Shown: positions 17,847 to 28,342 of the stretch, piece by piece
Layout of the letters: each line of letters starts with the position of its first letter
How positions within the stretch are numbered: position 1 is the stretch's first letter
NCBI RefSeq assembly: GCF_001307765.1
Contig: NZ_LKBA01000025.1
Coordinates: 1 to 64,000 of the forward strand
Direction of reading: 5' to 3'
DNA length: 64,000 nucleotides
Source: Aliiroseovarius crassostreae
GTDB taxonomy: Bacteria; Pseudomonadota; Alphaproteobacteria; Rhodobacterales; Rhodobacteraceae
Translations under genes and position numbers: made by a program
Notes under the pieces: generated by a model
What the model was told of the DNA's origin: nothing
Seen by the model: only the letters and a program-made list of their open reading frames with translations
Databases searched by the model: none

Positions 17847-20561
17847 TCAGTCCTTTAACAACTCGCGCAGGTCATAGACCAGGTTCAGGGCTTCGCGCGG
17901 CGTGAGGCTGTCGGGCAGAACCTCCCGCAATGCGTCTTCGACCCTGGATGGCGCTGTTTTCACCGGCGCAGGCGCGGGTGGAGTGGCGGCAAACAGCGGC
18001 AGATCGTCAATCATCGCTTTGGCACCCTCACCATCGCGCTCACCCTTCTCAAGCGCCTCAAGCACAACGTTGGCGCGGGCAATCACCGCTTCGGGCAGCC
18101 CGGCGAGTTTGGCCACCTGCACCCCGTAAGACCGGTCAGCAGCGCCTTTTTTCACCTCATGCAGGAAAATCACCTCGCCTTCCCATTCCTTGACCGAAAT
18201 CGTCGCGTTTTCAACGCCGGTCAGCTTGTCCGCAAGCTGGGTCATTTCGTGGTAATGGGTGGCAAACAGGGCGCGGCTGCGGTTTGTTTCGTGCAGATGC
18301 TCCAGCGTGGCCCAGGCGATTGAAAGGCCGTCATAGGTGGCGGTGCCGCGGCCGATTTCATCGAGGATGACAAGCGCGCGGTCATCGGCCTGGTTCAGGA
18401 TGGCGGCGGTTTCCACCATCTCGACCATGAAGGTTGACCGCCCCCGGGCCAGATCATCCGAGGCCCCAACCCGGCTGAACAGTTGTGAAACAATGCCGAT
18501 ATGGGCGGATTTTGCGGGAACGAAGCTCCCGGTTTGGGCCAGAAGCGCAATCAGGGCGTTTTGGCGCAGAAATGTCGATTTACCCGCCATGTTGGGGCCG
18601 GTCAGCAGCCAGATATGGGCGTGGTCATTGCCGTTTGAGAGGGAGCAATCATTGGCGATAAACGGCTCACCGGTTTTGCGCAGGGCGGCTTCGACCACCG
18701 GGTGGCGTCCGCCGGTGATTTCGAATTTACGGCTGTCATCCACATGCGGCATGGCCCATCCCTCGGCGCGCGCAAGATCGGCAAACCCGGTGGCAAGGTC
18801 GATTTCCGCGAGCGCCCGGGCGGTGTCGGCAATGGCGGCAGCGCGGTCCAGAACCTCTCGTGTCAGGCTGGAATAGAGACGTTTTTCGATCTCCAGCGCC
18901 CGACTTCCCGCGTTGTGGATCTTGGTTTCCAGCTCGCTCAGCGCGACGGTGGTAAAGCGCACGGCATTGGCGGTGGTCTGGCGGTGGATGAAGGTCTCGG
19001 ACAGTGGTGGGTTCAGCATCTTGTCCGCATGGGTGGCGGTGGTTTCGATGAAGTATCCCAGCACGTTGTTATGTTTGATCTTGAGCGAGCTGACCCCGGC
19101 AATCTGCGCGTATTCAGCCTGCATCCCGGCGATCACACCCCGGCCCTCATCCCGCAATTTGCGGGCTTCGTCCAGATCCTCGTCATAACCGGGGGCGATG
19201 AAACCGCCATCGCGGGCGAGGAGAGGGGGATCAGCCACCAGCGCCTCTTCCAGAAGGGATAGCAATGTATCGTGGCCCAGGAGCTTTTCCCCGGCCACCA
19301 TCAGCCGTTCGGGGATCGCTTCGGCATTGGCGATCTGTTCAGACAGGTCAATAGCGGCGCCCAGCCCGCCGCGGATTGCGGCCAGATCTCGGGGGCCACC
19401 CCGGTCCAGCCCCAACCGGGACAGGGCCCGATCCATATCGGGGGTTTTGCGCAAAGACTCGCGCAGATCTTCGGAAATGCGGGACTGTTCCACCAGAAAT
19501 GACACGGTTTCAAGGCGGGCGTGGATTTCGGAAAGGTTGCGTGACGGAGAGGAAATGCGCCGCTCCAGCAGCCGCCCCCCGCCGGCGGTTACCGTGCGGT
19601 CCACCACTGACAAAAGCGATCCCTGGCGGCCGCCGGACATCGCATGGGTCAGTTCCAGATTGCGCCGCGTGGCGGCGTCGATTTGCAGCGTGCCATGGGA
19701 CAATTCGCGCACCGGCGGGCGCAGCAGCGGCAATTTGCCTTTCTGGGTGATTTCCAGATATTCGACAATGGCGCCCATGGCGGCAATTTCTACACGGGTA
19801 AAGCTGCCAAATGCCTCCAGTGAACCGACGGCGTATAGTTCTTTCAGGCGCTTTTCCGCGCCAGTGCTGTCAAAAGCGGCCTGTCCGAGCGGGGTGGGGG
19901 CTGCCCCGGATTCAGTGACTATTCCATCAAGATCATACATGATCTGGTCGGGGAGAACGACCTCACGCGGGGCCAGTCGGGCCAGTTCCGGTGACAGGCG
20001 CATACGCGAGCAGGGCATGACGTGGAACGCGCCGGTTGAAATATCGACCCAGGCAATTGCGCCATCCTCGCGGATCTCGGCAAAGGCGGCGAGGAAATTG
20101 TGCCGACGCGCGTCCAGCAGGCTTTCTTCGGTAAGGGTGCCGGGGGTTACAAGGCGCACCACATCCCGTTTCACCACGGATTTCGCGCCGCGCTTCTTGG
20201 CCTCGGCCGGGTTTTCCAACTGTTCGCAAACCGCAACACGAAACCCTTTGCGGATCAGCGTCAGCAGATACCCTTCGGCGGAATGCACCGGCACGCCACA
20301 CATGGGAATATCCTTGCCCAGATGCTTGCCGCGTTTGGTCAGGGCAATATCCAGCGCCTCGGCGGCGGCGATGGCATCGTCAAAGAACAGCTCGTAAAAA
20401 TCGCCCATACGATAGAACAGGAGCGCATCGGGATAGCCTTCCTTGATGTCGAGGAATTGCGCCATCATCGGTGTTACTTTGGCAGTTTTGTCGCTCACGT
20501 CGCTGGGATCCTTGATCTGGTCTGCATTGAGGTGGGTTTGGTTGATAAAACCAGAAAACAC
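17847..20561 (-). CDS. mutS: DNA mismatch repair protein MutS
   Basis: MutS recognises mismatches and recruits MutL. The protein of up to 904 residues has the mismatch-reading motif FYRMGDFYELFFDDA near residue 50, the connector and core domains, and a C-terminal ATPase with Walker A TGPNMAGKST (about residue 655), followed by the LDEIGRGTATYDG Walker B region. A C-terminal dimerisation tail is present. The first about 28 residues are unconserved; a GTG just before the SDKTAKVTPMMAQ segment is an alternative start. It converges on the TPM gene and lies downstream of galE. Confidence 0.95.
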   Translation of the reverse strand: MFSGFINQTHLNADQIKDPSDVSDKTAKVTPMMAQFLDIKEGYPDALLFYRMGDFYELFFDDAIAAAEALDIALTKRGKHLGKDIPMCGVPVHSAEGYLLTLIRKGFRVAVCEQLENPAEAKKRGAKSVVKRDVVRLVTPGTLTEESLLDARRHNFLAAFAEIREDGAIAWVDISTGAFHVMPCSRMRLSPELARLAPREVVLPDQIMYDLDGIVTESGAAPTPLGQAAFDSTGAEKRLKELYAVGSLEAFGSFTRVEIAAMGAIVEYLEITQKGKLPLLRPPVRELSHGTLQIDAATRRNLELTHAMSGGRQGSLLSVVDRTVTAGGGRLLERRISSPSRNLSEIHARLETVSFLVEQSRISEDLRESLRKTPDMDRALSRLGLDRGGPRDLAAIRGGLGAAIDLSEQIANAEAIPERLMVAGEKLLGHDTLLSLLEEALVADPPLLARDGGFIAPGYDEDLDEARKLRDEGRGVIAGMQAEYAQIAGVSSLKIKHNNVLGYFIETTATHADKMLNPPLSETFIHRQTTANAVRFTTVALSELETKIHNAGSRALEIEKRLYSSLTREVLDRAAAIADTARALAEIDLATGFADLARAEGWAMPHVDDSRKFEITGGRHPVVEAALRKTGEPFIANDCSLSNGNDHAHIWLLTGPNMAGKSTFLRQNALIALLAQTGSFVPAKSAHIGIVSQLFSRVGASDDLARGRSTFMVEMVETAAILNQADDRALVILDEIGRGTATYDGLSIAWATLEHLHETNRSRALFATHYHEMTQLADKLTGVENATISVKEWEGEVIFLHEVKKGAADRSYGVQVAKLAGLPEAVIARANVVLEALEKGERDGEGAKAMIDDLPLFAATPPAPAPVKTAPSRVEDALREVLPDSLTPREALNLVYDLRELLKD

Positions 20562-20600
20562 GGGGGCTGGAAAACCGGTTTTCCGGGATATTTCCCAGTG

Positions 20601-21611
20601 TCAGGTGTTTTTCCGCCGAGAGACCCAGTTCCAGCTGGACTGGCACATCTCCTCCAATCCCCGCTGCGCGGTAAAGCCCAGAAGTTCACGGGCCCTGGAA
20701 GGGTCGGCATAGACGCTTGCCACATCTCCGGCGCGACGAGGGGCGATCCGGTGGGGCAGGGGTTTTCCCGCGGCGGCCTCATAGGCGCGCAGCATATCCA
20801 TCACCGAATATCCCGTGCCGGTGCCGATATTTACCGTGTGGCTCTGGTCTGTTTCCAGCAAGGATTTGACCGACAGAACATGGCCCTGCGCAAGATCCAT
20901 CACGTGGATATAATCGCGCACACCGGTGCCATCGGGCGTGTCGTAATCATCGCCAAAGATTGACAGTTCGGCCAGTTCGCCGGTGGCGACCTTGGCGATA
21001 TAGGGCATCAGGTTGTTGGGCGTGTCATTCGGATCTTCACCAATCAGCGCGCTGTCATGGGCGCCGGCGGGATTGAAATAGCGCAGGATCCCAAAGGTCC
21101 ATTTGTCATCAGAGGCGGCGATCTGGTTCAGCGACTGCTCACAAGCCAGTTTGGTAAAGCCATAGGGGTTGGTAAAACCGAGATCGGCGGTTTCGGTGAC
21201 GGGCAGCTGGTTGGGCTGGCCATAAACCGTCGCCGAGGAGGAAAACACCAGTCGCCCACATCCGGCACGCTCCATCGCGCGCAGCAGCGCGTAAAGCCCG
21301 GCAATATTGGTGTTCATGTATTCCAGCGGGATCTGGCCGCTTTCGCCCACGGCCTTGAGGGCGGCAAAGTGAATGGCGGCGTCGATCTTGTGCTTGGCAA
21401 AGATACGATCCAGCAGCCCTTCATCCAGCACGTCACCCGTATAGCAGGTGACCGGCGCGCCGGTGATCGTTTCAAGCCGGTCGATCACATCTGGCCGTGC
21501 GTTTGAGAAATTATCCAGAATGACAATATCAAAGCCAGCCCTTGCAAGCTCGACATAGGTATGAGAGCCAATGAAACCTGCGCCGCCCGTCAACAAAATC
21601 GTCTGTGTCAC
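20601..21611 (-). CDS. galE: UDP-glucose 4-epimerase
   Basis: GalE interconverts UDP-glucose and UDP-galactose and so can supply sugar nucleotides to the polysaccharide genes elsewhere in the window. The 336-residue short-chain dehydrogenase has the NAD motif TGGAGFIGSH (about residues 7-16), the catalytic serine in FSSSATVYG, and the YxxxK pair in NPYGFTKLACE (about residues 148-158). The GDVASVYADPSRARELLGF segment is typical of the C-terminal substrate domain. mutS follows on the same strand. Confidence 0.94.
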   Translation of the reverse strand: MTQTILLTGGAGFIGSHTYVELARAGFDIVILDNFSNARPDVIDRLETITGAPVTCYTGDVLDEGLLDRIFAKHKIDAAIHFAALKAVGESGQIPLEYMNTNIAGLYALLRAMERAGCGRLVFSSSATVYGQPNQLPVTETADLGFTNPYGFTKLACEQSLNQIAASDDKWTFGILRYFNPAGAHDSALIGEDPNDTPNNLMPYIAKVATGELAELSIFGDDYDTPDGTGVRDYIHVMDLAQGHVLSVKSLLETDQSHTVNIGTGTGYSVMDMLRAYEAAAGKPLPHRIAPRRAGDVASVYADPSRARELLGFTAQRGLEEMCQSSWNWVSRRKNT

Positions 21612-21755
21612 GTGTCGCTCCTGATGAAAGGTTTGGCCAAGATATAAATCATCGTCCTGTGAAAGGCACGGACGGAATTTTGTGCGGTAGGGGGCTGTTA
21701 TATCCGTAAATGATTTTCTGAATGTTGCGTCACGGCGGGGATGAATTTTCGACTA

Positions 21756-21805
21756 TTGCGCAAAAACTCCCGAATTGAGTTATAAAATGCTCAAATGAGG
21801 TTGAG
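21756..21805 (+). promoter_or_regulatory. Candidate promoter/operator region of maeB
   Basis: The 256-base gap between galE and maeB holds a possible -35 (ttgcgc, 21756-21761) and -10 (tataaa, 21781-21786). Two small inverted repeats flank the latter: aactc/gagtt (21765-21781) and ctcaa/ttgag (21790-21805). These are consistent with a regulated promoter but are not diagnostic. Confidence 0.35.
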
Positions 21806-21867
21806 CCTGCGCACGACCCCCTGTAAGGGAGGAGGGTCTGTCTGTCGCAGGGAAAGGGCCAAGAGGA

Positions 21868-24129
21868 ATGGCAAAACAACGCATCACCGATGAAGAGGCT
21901 CTGGCCTTTCACATCTACCCGACACCGGGCAAGTTCGAGGTCACGCCATCGGTGCCAATGACCACGCAGCGCGATCTGTCGCTGGCCTATTCGCCGGGGG
22001 TTGCCGTGCCATGTGAGGCCATCGCAGCAGACCCGTCGACCGCGTATGATTACACCAACAAGGGCAATCTGGTGGCGGTGATTTCCAACGGTACAGCGGT
22101 GCTTGGATTGGGGAATTTGGGTGCGTTAGGGTCTAAACCGGTGATGGAAGGCAAGGCGGTCCTGTTCAAACGGTTTGCCGATGTGAACTCGATCGACATT
22201 GAGTTGGACACCGAAGACCCGGATGAGTTTATCAATGCGGTCAAGCTGATGGGGCCGACCTTCGGGGGCATCAACCTTGAGGATATCAAGGCGCCGGAAT
22301 GCTTCATCATCGAACAGAAGCTGAAAGAGGTCATGGACATTCCGGTGTTCCACGACGACCAGCATGGCACGGCGGTGATCTGTGCGGCGGGGCTTTTGAA
22401 TGCGCTGCACCTCAGCGGCAAGAAGATCGAAGACTGCAAGATCGTTCTGAACGGCGCGGGGGCCGCCGGGATCGCGTGTATCGAACTGATCAAATCCATG
22501 GGCGCGCGGCATGAAAACTGCATCGTCTGCGACACCAAGGGTGTGATTTATCAGGGCCGAACCGATGGCATGAACCAGTGGAAATCGGCCCATGCGGTGA
22601 ACACCGATCTGCGCACGCTCGAAGAGGCGATGGAGGGTGCGGATGTGTTCCTTGGCGTGTCGGTCAAGGGGGCCGTGACGCAGGATATGGTGAAATCCAT
22701 GGCCGACAACCCGGTCATTTTCGCCATGGCCAACCCGGATCCGGAAATCACGCCGGAAGAGGCGCATGAGGTGCGCAATGACGCCATTGTTGCCACCGGC
22801 CGTTCGGATTACCCGAACCAGGTGAACAACGTTCTGGGCTTTCCCTACCTCTTCCGCGGCGCGCTTGATATCCACGCCCGCGCCATCAATGACGAGATGA
22901 AAATCGCCTGCGCTCAGGCCCTTGCCGAACTGGCCCGCGAAGATGTGCCGGATGAAGTGGCGATGGCCTATGGCACCAAGCTGACCTTTGGCCGCGACTA
23001 TATTATCCCGACCCCGTTTGATCCGCGCCTGATCTATACCATTCCCCCCGCCGTGGCGAAGGCCGGTATGGACACCGGGGTGGCACGCCGCCCGATCATC
23101 GACATGGAAAGCTATGCGCTGAACCTGAAATCGCGCATGGATCCCACCGCCTCCATTCTGCGCGGCATCACCGCTCGCGCCCGCAAGAACCAGGCCACGA
23201 TGATCTTTGCCGAAGGGGATGATCCGCAGGTGCTCCGGGCTGCCGTGCAATATCAGCGTAACGGGTATGGTCGTGCGCTGGTGGTGGGGCGTCAGGAAAA
23301 TGTGCGCGAGAAGCTGGAAGCCGAGGGTCTGGGGGATGCAGTCCGCGAATTGCGTGTGGTGAACGCCGCCAACACGGAAAACCTCGGGCTTTACAAAGAC
23401 TTCCTCTATGAGCGCCTACAGCGTCAGGGCTTTGACCGCCACGATGTGCATCGCATCGCGGCGCGGGATCGCCACGTGTTTGCGTCGCTGATGCTGCAGC
23501 ATGGTCATGGCGATGGCCTGATCACGGGCGCCACGCGCAAATCGGCATATGTGCTGGACCGGATCAACCATGTATTTGATGCCCGCGCCAGTGACGGAGC
23601 GGTCGGTGTCACCGCCGTTCTGCACAAGGGCCGTATCGTGCTGATGGCTGATACGCTGGTGCATGAATGGCCCGAAACCGAAGATCTGGCCAATATCGCA
23701 GAGCGTGCCGCCGCCGTGGCGCGGGGCCTTGGGCTTGAACCCCGCGTCGCGTTTGTCAGCTTCTCGACCTTCGGCTACCCAATCTCGGAACGTGCGCAGA
23801 AACTGCATGAAGCACCGGCAATTCTGGATCAGCGCGGCGTTGATTTCGAATATGATGGTGAGATGACTGCAGATGTGGCGCTGAACCCGGATGTGATGAA
23901 GCATTACCCGTTCTGCCGCCTGTCCGGGCCCGCCAACGTGCTGGTGGTTCCCGCCCGCCACTCTGCCTCGATTTCGGTCAAGATGATGCAGGAACTGGCA
24001 GGTGCCACGGTGATTGGCCCGATCCTGTCTGGCGTCGACAAACCGATCCAGATCTGTTCGACCAACTCCACGTCAAATGACATCCTGAACATGGCGGTTC
24101 TTGCCGCGGCACGTCTGGGCGAAAGGTAA
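21868..24129 (+). CDS. maeB: NADP-dependent malic enzyme with phosphotransacetylase-like domain
   Basis: This protein decarboxylates malate to pyruvate with reduction of NADP. The 753-residue protein has an N-terminal malic enzyme part (about residues 1-430) with LAYSPGVAVPC, the metal-binding VFHDDQHGTAVI motif and LNGAGAAGIACIEL. The C-terminal phosphotransacetylase-like domain (about residues 435-753; MIFAEGDDPQVLRAA, LITGATRKSAY) is usually regulatory rather than catalytic in this family. The gene stands alone and ends at a strong terminator. Confidence 0.95.
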   Translation: MAKQRITDEEALAFHIYPTPGKFEVTPSVPMTTQRDLSLAYSPGVAVPCEAIAADPSTAYDYTNKGNLVAVISNGTAVLGLGNLGALGSKPVMEGKAVLFKRFADVNSIDIELDTEDPDEFINAVKLMGPTFGGINLEDIKAPECFIIEQKLKEVMDIPVFHDDQHGTAVICAAGLLNALHLSGKKIEDCKIVLNGAGAAGIACIELIKSMGARHENCIVCDTKGVIYQGRTDGMNQWKSAHAVNTDLRTLEEAMEGADVFLGVSVKGAVTQDMVKSMADNPVIFAMANPDPEITPEEAHEVRNDAIVATGRSDYPNQVNNVLGFPYLFRGALDIHARAINDEMKIACAQALAELAREDVPDEVAMAYGTKLTFGRDYIIPTPFDPRLIYTIPPAVAKAGMDTGVARRPIIDMESYALNLKSRMDPTASILRGITARARKNQATMIFAEGDDPQVLRAAVQYQRNGYGRALVVGRQENVREKLEAEGLGDAVRELRVVNAANTENLGLYKDFLYERLQRQGFDRHDVHRIAARDRHVFASLMLQHGHGDGLITGATRKSAYVLDRINHVFDARASDGAVGVTAVLHKGRIVLMADTLVHEWPETEDLANIAERAAAVARGLGLEPRVAFVSFSTFGYPISERAQKLHEAPAILDQRGVDFEYDGEMTADVALNPDVMKHYPFCRLSGPANVLVVPARHSASISVKMMQELAGATVIGPILSGVDKPIQICSTNSTSNDILNMAVLAAARLGER

Positions 24130-24151
24130 AAACAGGCTCTGATCCTGCCTG

Positions 24152-24181
24152 AAACCGGCCCTTTCTCAGGGGCCGGTTTTT
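24152..24181 (+). terminator. Intrinsic terminator after maeB
   Basis: A G/C-rich stem (aaaccggccc / gggccggttt) with a short loop is followed by a T run, 23 bases after the maeB stop. Confidence 0.88.
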
Positions 24182-24273
24182 CTGTGCATATTTGCAATTT
24201 CTCTCTGCATTCACGAATGTTGAGCGCCCGATCCGCACCCCCATATACTCATTGCAGCATAAAGGAGCGGATC

Positions 24274-25257
24274 ATGGGCCAGCTTGTGAACGGGAAATGG
24301 GAAGATGTCTGGTATGACACCAAATCCACCAAGGGGAAATTCAGGCGAAGCGAGGCGCAGTTTCGCAACTGGATCACCCGTGACGGATCCGCCGGACCAA
24401 GCGGAAAAGACGGTTTTAAGGCGGAACAGGGTCGATATCACCTCTTTGTCTCGCTGGCGTGCCCCTGGGCGCACCGCACGCTGATCTTTCGCAAGCTGAA
24501 GGGGTTGGAGGGGTTGATCGACGTCACCGTGGTCTCTCCGGATATGTTGTCAAACGGATGGGAGTTTGACCCGGATAGCGGTGGTGATCCACTTTTCGGC
24601 CATGCCTACCTCCACCAGCTCTATACGCAGGCCATCCCGAACTACTCGGGCCGGGTCACGGTGCCGGTGCTATGGGACAAGCAGACCCAGATGGTGGTCA
24701 GCAATGAAAGCTCGGAAATCATCCGTATGTTCAATTCCGCCTTTGACGAGATCACCGGAAACACGCTCGATTTCTATCCCGAAACCCTTCGGGACCAGAT
24801 CGATGAGGGGAATGAGTTTGTCTATTCCAGCATCAATAACGGGGTCTACAAATGCGGGTTCGCAACGACGCAAGAGGCCTATGAACACGCATTTGACGCT
24901 TTGTTTGCAGCCCTGGACCAGATCGAAGATCGCCTGTCCCGACATCGTTACCTCGTTGGAAATACGTTGACCGAGGGGGACTGGCGCCTGTTTCCCACCC
25001 TGATCCGCTTTGATGCGGTCTATCATGGTCACTTTAAGACAAACCTGAAACGGATCGAGGATTACCCCAACATTTCCAATTATTTACGTGATTTGTATCA
25101 GCATTCGGGTGTCGCAGACACCGTGGATTTCCACCAGATCAAGCGGCATTACTATGCCAGTCATGAGACGATCAATCCGACTCGGATTGTGCCCAAAGGA
25201 CCGGCGCAGGACTTCACCCGCCCCCATGACCGGACCCGGTTTGAGGTCGGGGTTTGA
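24274..25257 (+). CDS. Glutathionyl-hydroquinone reductase (GST xi class)
   Basis: Enzymes of this YqjG/PcpF/ECM4 group use glutathione and a catalytic cysteine to reduce glutathionylated hydroquinones. The 327-residue protein has the catalytic cysteine in LACPWAHRTLIFRKLKGLE (about residues 60-78), the SNESSEIIRMFN glutathione-binding segment and a long all-helical C-terminal domain with LTEGDWRLFPTLIRFD. The ATG at 24274 follows aaaggagcgg (a good ribosome-binding site). Length is typical of the class. It stands alone. Confidence 0.92.
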   Translation: MGQLVNGKWEDVWYDTKSTKGKFRRSEAQFRNWITRDGSAGPSGKDGFKAEQGRYHLFVSLACPWAHRTLIFRKLKGLEGLIDVTVVSPDMLSNGWEFDPDSGGDPLFGHAYLHQLYTQAIPNYSGRVTVPVLWDKQTQMVVSNESSEIIRMFNSAFDEITGNTLDFYPETLRDQIDEGNEFVYSSINNGVYKCGFATTQEAYEHAFDALFAALDQIEDRLSRHRYLVGNTLTEGDWRLFPTLIRFDAVYHGHFKTNLKRIEDYPNISNYLRDLYQHSGVADTVDFHQIKRHYYASHETINPTRIVPKGPAQDFTRPHDRTRFEVGV

Positions 25258-25276
25258 CCGCAACGAGGAGCACCCC

Positions 25277-25326
25277 AAAAGCGTTTCGAAAAAGCACCTG
25301 TTTCATGTTTGCCCCGAAACGCCCTA
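25277..25326. repeat. Dispersed palindromic intergenic repeat, copy 4 (diverged)
   Basis: Outer arms aaaagcgtttcg and cgaaacgccctaa match the ends of the repeats at 17772, 41444 and 53037, but the inner arms have decayed. It sits between the reductase gene and the pseudogene. Confidence 0.5.
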
Positions 25327-25335
25327 AGCTGACCC

Positions 25336-25894
25336 ATGTCCTACATTCTCACCCATTGGCGGGGGCTTTGGCGCGCCTTCTGGATCAATGGGGTGGTGTT
25401 GCGCGCCCTTGTCCTGCTTGGATTTGGTGCGCTGGGGGCGATCGCCCCGCTGGCTGTGTCTCTTGTGGCGGTTCTGGTGGGCGCCGATCTGCTGTTCCTG
25501 ATCTGGCAATCTATCGGCTACTTCTGAAGTGCAGAGCGGAATTTGCCTGAATTAGGGTCTGTTTTGCCACTTTGGGCGGGGATGATCGCCTTGATCATCG
25601 CGGTTTTTGCCTCGCTGTCGCACTGGTGGGCGCTGGCCTTGCAGACAACCCCGTTCCTGTCTGATGAACCGTATTCGGAGATGCGCAACCGGCATTATGC
25701 AGCGCAATATAACCTGTTTTCTGAGGGGGAGGTGGTGCAGTTGACCGGTGTGATCGCCCTGGGCGCAACCCGAGATTTGCGGGACCTCTTACAGACCCAC
25801 CCGGATGTGACCCGGATCAATCTGGCCCGAATGAGATCTGGTTTCCCGATTTGGAGAAGCTGGAAGCGGCGGGGTTGTGACGAAATCGCCCTGA
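25336..25894 (+). pseudogene. Broken membrane-anchored periplasmic protein gene
   Basis: One reading frame encodes a 63-residue two-helix segment (MSYILTHWRGLWRAFW to IWQSIGYF), meets TGA at 25525-25527, and continues in the same frame with a third membrane segment, AAQYNLFSEGEVVQLTGVI and THPDVTRINL. It then runs into a different frame where GPNEIWFPDLEKLEAAG can be read, and after one more single-base shift VVTKSP and a stop at 25892. This pattern resembles a Rhodobacterales family of membrane proteins with a ClpP-like periplasmic domain, recognised from memory. The gene appears to carry a nonsense codon, an internal deletion of the core and a one-base deletion. Confidence 0.6.
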
Positions 25895-25992
25895 ACTGGC
25901 CGGGGAAATGTTTAAACTTTTGATATTTGGGTCGCGAAAACTTTAAACTTCCGGCTTTCGACAGCTTCAAAAGTTTCATGTTTCAGAAATGA

Positions 25993-26019
25993 AAAACCCC
26001 GCCTGAGGGGCGGGGTTTT
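25993..26019. terminator. Intrinsic terminator after icd (minus strand)
   Basis: A perfect stem (aaaaccccgcc / ggcggggtttt) with a tiny loop lies 22 bases beyond the icd stop. A-runs on the left become U-runs in the minus-strand transcript. It could also work on the plus strand. Confidence 0.85.
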
Positions 26020-26040
26020 CCGTGTTCTGCGGGATCGAAC

Positions 26041-28257
26041 TTAGCCGATGATCGCGTTCAGCGTGGCCGAGGGGCGCATCACTTTTGCTTTCAGCTCAAC
26101 CGACGGGCGGAAGTAGCCACCGATGTTAGCCGCTGGACCCTGGGCCGCAGCAAGCTCGGCCAGGATCGCTTCTTCGCCCTCAGCCAGTGCTTTTGCAACC
26201 GGGGCAAACTCAGCCGCCAGATCCGCGTCATCGCCTTGTGCCGCAAGGGCTTCGGCCCAGTAGCGGGCGAACCAGTAGTGGCTGTCGCGGTTGTCGGGCT
26301 GACCCACTTTGCGCGAGGGCGACTTGTTGTTGTCCAGAATGCCTTGGGTTGCGGCCTCGGCAGCGGCACCCAGGACACCGGCTTTGGCGTTGCCCTTCAC
26401 ATCCGCGAGGAAGTTCAGGCTTTCACCCAGCGCACAGAACTCACCCATCGAGTCCCAACGCAGGTGGTTCTCTTCAACCAGCTGTTGCACGTGTTTCGGG
26501 GCCGATCCACCAGCGCCGGTTTCAAACAGACCGCCGCCTTTCATCAGCTTCACGATCGACAGCATCTTGGCCGAGGTGCCCAGTTCCAGGATCGGGAACA
26601 GGTCGGTCAGATAGTCACGCAGAACGTTGCCGGTGATGGCGATGCTATCGTTACCTGCAGTGATCGTTTTCAGCGACTGGGCAGTGGCTTCGCGCGGGGC
26701 CATGATCTGGAAAAGATCAGCTTTTCCAGCAGCTTCCAGTGCCGGGGTCACATATTTGATCAGCTCGGCGTCATGGGCGCGATTTGCGTCCAGCCAGAAG
26801 ATCGCTTCCGATCCGGTTAGGCGCTGACGGTCGAGGGCCAGCTCAATCCAGTTCTCGATCGGAGCCTTTTTCACGGTGCAGGCGCGCCAGATGTCACCGG
26901 CTTCCACGTCATGCGAATGCAGGATGTCACCATTGGCGGTGACCACGCGGATGGTGCCGTCTGCGGGCGCCTCGAACGTGGTCGGGTGCGAGCCGTATTC
27001 TTCCGCTTTCTGTGCCATCAGGCCAACGTTTGCCACCGAACCCGCGGTCGTCACGTCCAGCGCGCCGTTGGCTTTGAAGAAGTTGATGGTTTCATCATAG
27101 ACGGTGGCATAGCAGCGGTCGGGGATCACGCAATTGGTGTCGCCCTTGTTGCCAGCCTCATCCCAGCCTTTACCGCCAGCGCGGATCACGGCGGGCATCG
27201 AGGCGTCGATGATCACGTCCGAAGGCACGTGCAGGTTGGTGATGCCTTTGTCCGAGTCGACCATATACATCGACGGACGGTCCAGCGCGGTGATTTCCGC
27301 GTTGATCTCGTCTGCGTTGTCCAAGCTGTTGATGGCATCCAGAACCGCACCCAGACCCGAGTTCGGCGACCCGCCGGCAGCAGCAATCGCGGCACCGTGC
27401 TTGTCCCAAACCGGACCCAGCCATGCTTTGACAGCGTGGCCGAAGATGATCGGGTCGGACACTTTCATCATCGTCGCTTTCATGTGAAGCGAGAACATGG
27501 TGCCGTCTTTCTTGGTGTCTTCGATGGCGTCTGCCAGGAACGCACCCAAGGCCTTCGCCGACATGAAGGTCGCATCCGCGATGGTGCCTTCTTCCAGCGC
27601 CCAGCCGTCTTTCAAAACGGTGACAGCGCCGTCTTTTCCGACGAACTCGATCTTCGCATCCCCTGCCTGCGCAGCGGTGATGGTGGCGGAAACTTCGTTT
27701 GCATAGAAGTCGTTACCCGGCATCGAGGACACTTTGGTTTTGCTGTCCGATGCCCATTCCCCCATCGAATGCGGGTTGTTCTGAGCGTAGTTCTTCACGG
27801 CTTTGGCAGCGCGGCGGTCCGAGTTGCCTTCGCGCAGAACCGGGTTCACGGCAGAACCTTTGATCGCGTCGTAACGTGCGCGGATGGCTTTTTCTTCGTC
27901 GGTCTTCGGCTCTTCCGGGTAGTTCGGAATGTTGTAACCCTGCGATTGCAATTCTTCGACGGCGGCAACCAGCTGCGGCACCGAGGCCGAGATATTCGGC
28001 AGTTTGATCACGTTGGCGTCCGGGGTTTTCACCAGCTCGCCCAGGGCAGCCAGATCGTCCGACTGGCGCTGTTCAGCGGTCAGGTTTTCCGGGAAGGTGG
28101 CAATGATACGACCCGCGAGCGAGATGTCCGGGGTGCCCACGGTGATGTCGGCGCTTGATACGAATTTACGGATGATCGGAAGGAAGGAGGCCGAGGCCAG
28201 CTCCGGCGCTTCGTCTACAATGGTATACAGAATATCTGGCTGCGATGTGTCGGTCAT
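26041..28257 (-). CDS. icd: Isocitrate dehydrogenase, NADP-dependent, monomeric type
   Basis: The monomeric enzyme (about 80 kDa) oxidatively decarboxylates isocitrate to 2-oxoglutarate with NADP. The 738-residue length and segments such as [51 protein letters not shown] and [20 protein letters not shown] are characteristic of this family and unrelated to the dimeric Icd fold. It lies directly downstream of a second, dimeric-fold isocitrate dehydrogenase candidate that starts at 29450 on the same strand, with its terminator between them. So each is probably transcribed on its own. Confidence 0.95.
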   Translation of the reverse strand: MTDTSQPDILYTIVDEAPELASASFLPIIRKFVSSADITVGTPDISLAGRIIATFPENLTAEQRQSDDLAALGELVKTPDANVIKLPNISASVPQLVAAVEELQSQGYNIPNYPEEPKTDEEKAIRARYDAIKGSAVNPVLREGNSDRRAAKAVKNYAQNNPHSMGEWASDSKTKVSSMPGNDFYANEVSATITAAQAGDAKIEFVGKDGAVTVLKDGWALEEGTIADATFMSAKALGAFLADAIEDTKKDGTMFSLHMKATMMKVSDPIIFGHAVKAWLGPVWDKHGAAIAAAGGSPNSGLGAVLDAINSLDNADEINAEITALDRPSMYMVDSDKGITNLHVPSDVIIDASMPAVIRAGGKGWDEAGNKGDTNCVIPDRCYATVYDETINFFKANGALDVTTAGSVANVGLMAQKAEEYGSHPTTFEAPADGTIRVVTANGDILHSHDVEAGDIWRACTVKKAPIENWIELALDRQRLTGSEAIFWLDANRAHDAELIKYVTPALEAAGKADLFQIMAPREATAQSLKTITAGNDSIAITGNVLRDYLTDLFPILELGTSAKMLSIVKLMKGGGLFETGAGGSAPKHVQQLVEENHLRWDSMGEFCALGESLNFLADVKGNAKAGVLGAAAEAATQGILDNNKSPSRKVGQPDNRDSHYWFARYWAEALAAQGDDADLAAEFAPVAKALAEGEEAILAELAAAQGPAANIGGYFRPSVELKAKVMRPSATLNAIIG

Positions 28258-28342
28258 GTCAGAACACCCCTTTTTTCGCTGAAAGGATCACCGCCGGGCA
28301 CCTGCCCAAAGCTGGTGAGATGTGAGATTTCCCCCCTCCCTT

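Noticed and set aside
19198-20397. Plus-strand open frame of about 400 codons opposite mutS
   Set aside because: Serine/arginine-rich translation typical of an antisense shadow of a G/C-rich gene; mutS on the other strand is unmistakable.
22126-23250. Minus-strand open frame opposite maeB
   Set aside because: Histidine/glycine/arginine-rich shadow of the conserved malic enzyme frame, with no ribosome-binding site.
26911-28158. Plus-strand open frame opposite icd
   Set aside because: Composition is that of an antisense frame; the monomeric isocitrate dehydrogenase is intact on the minus strand.
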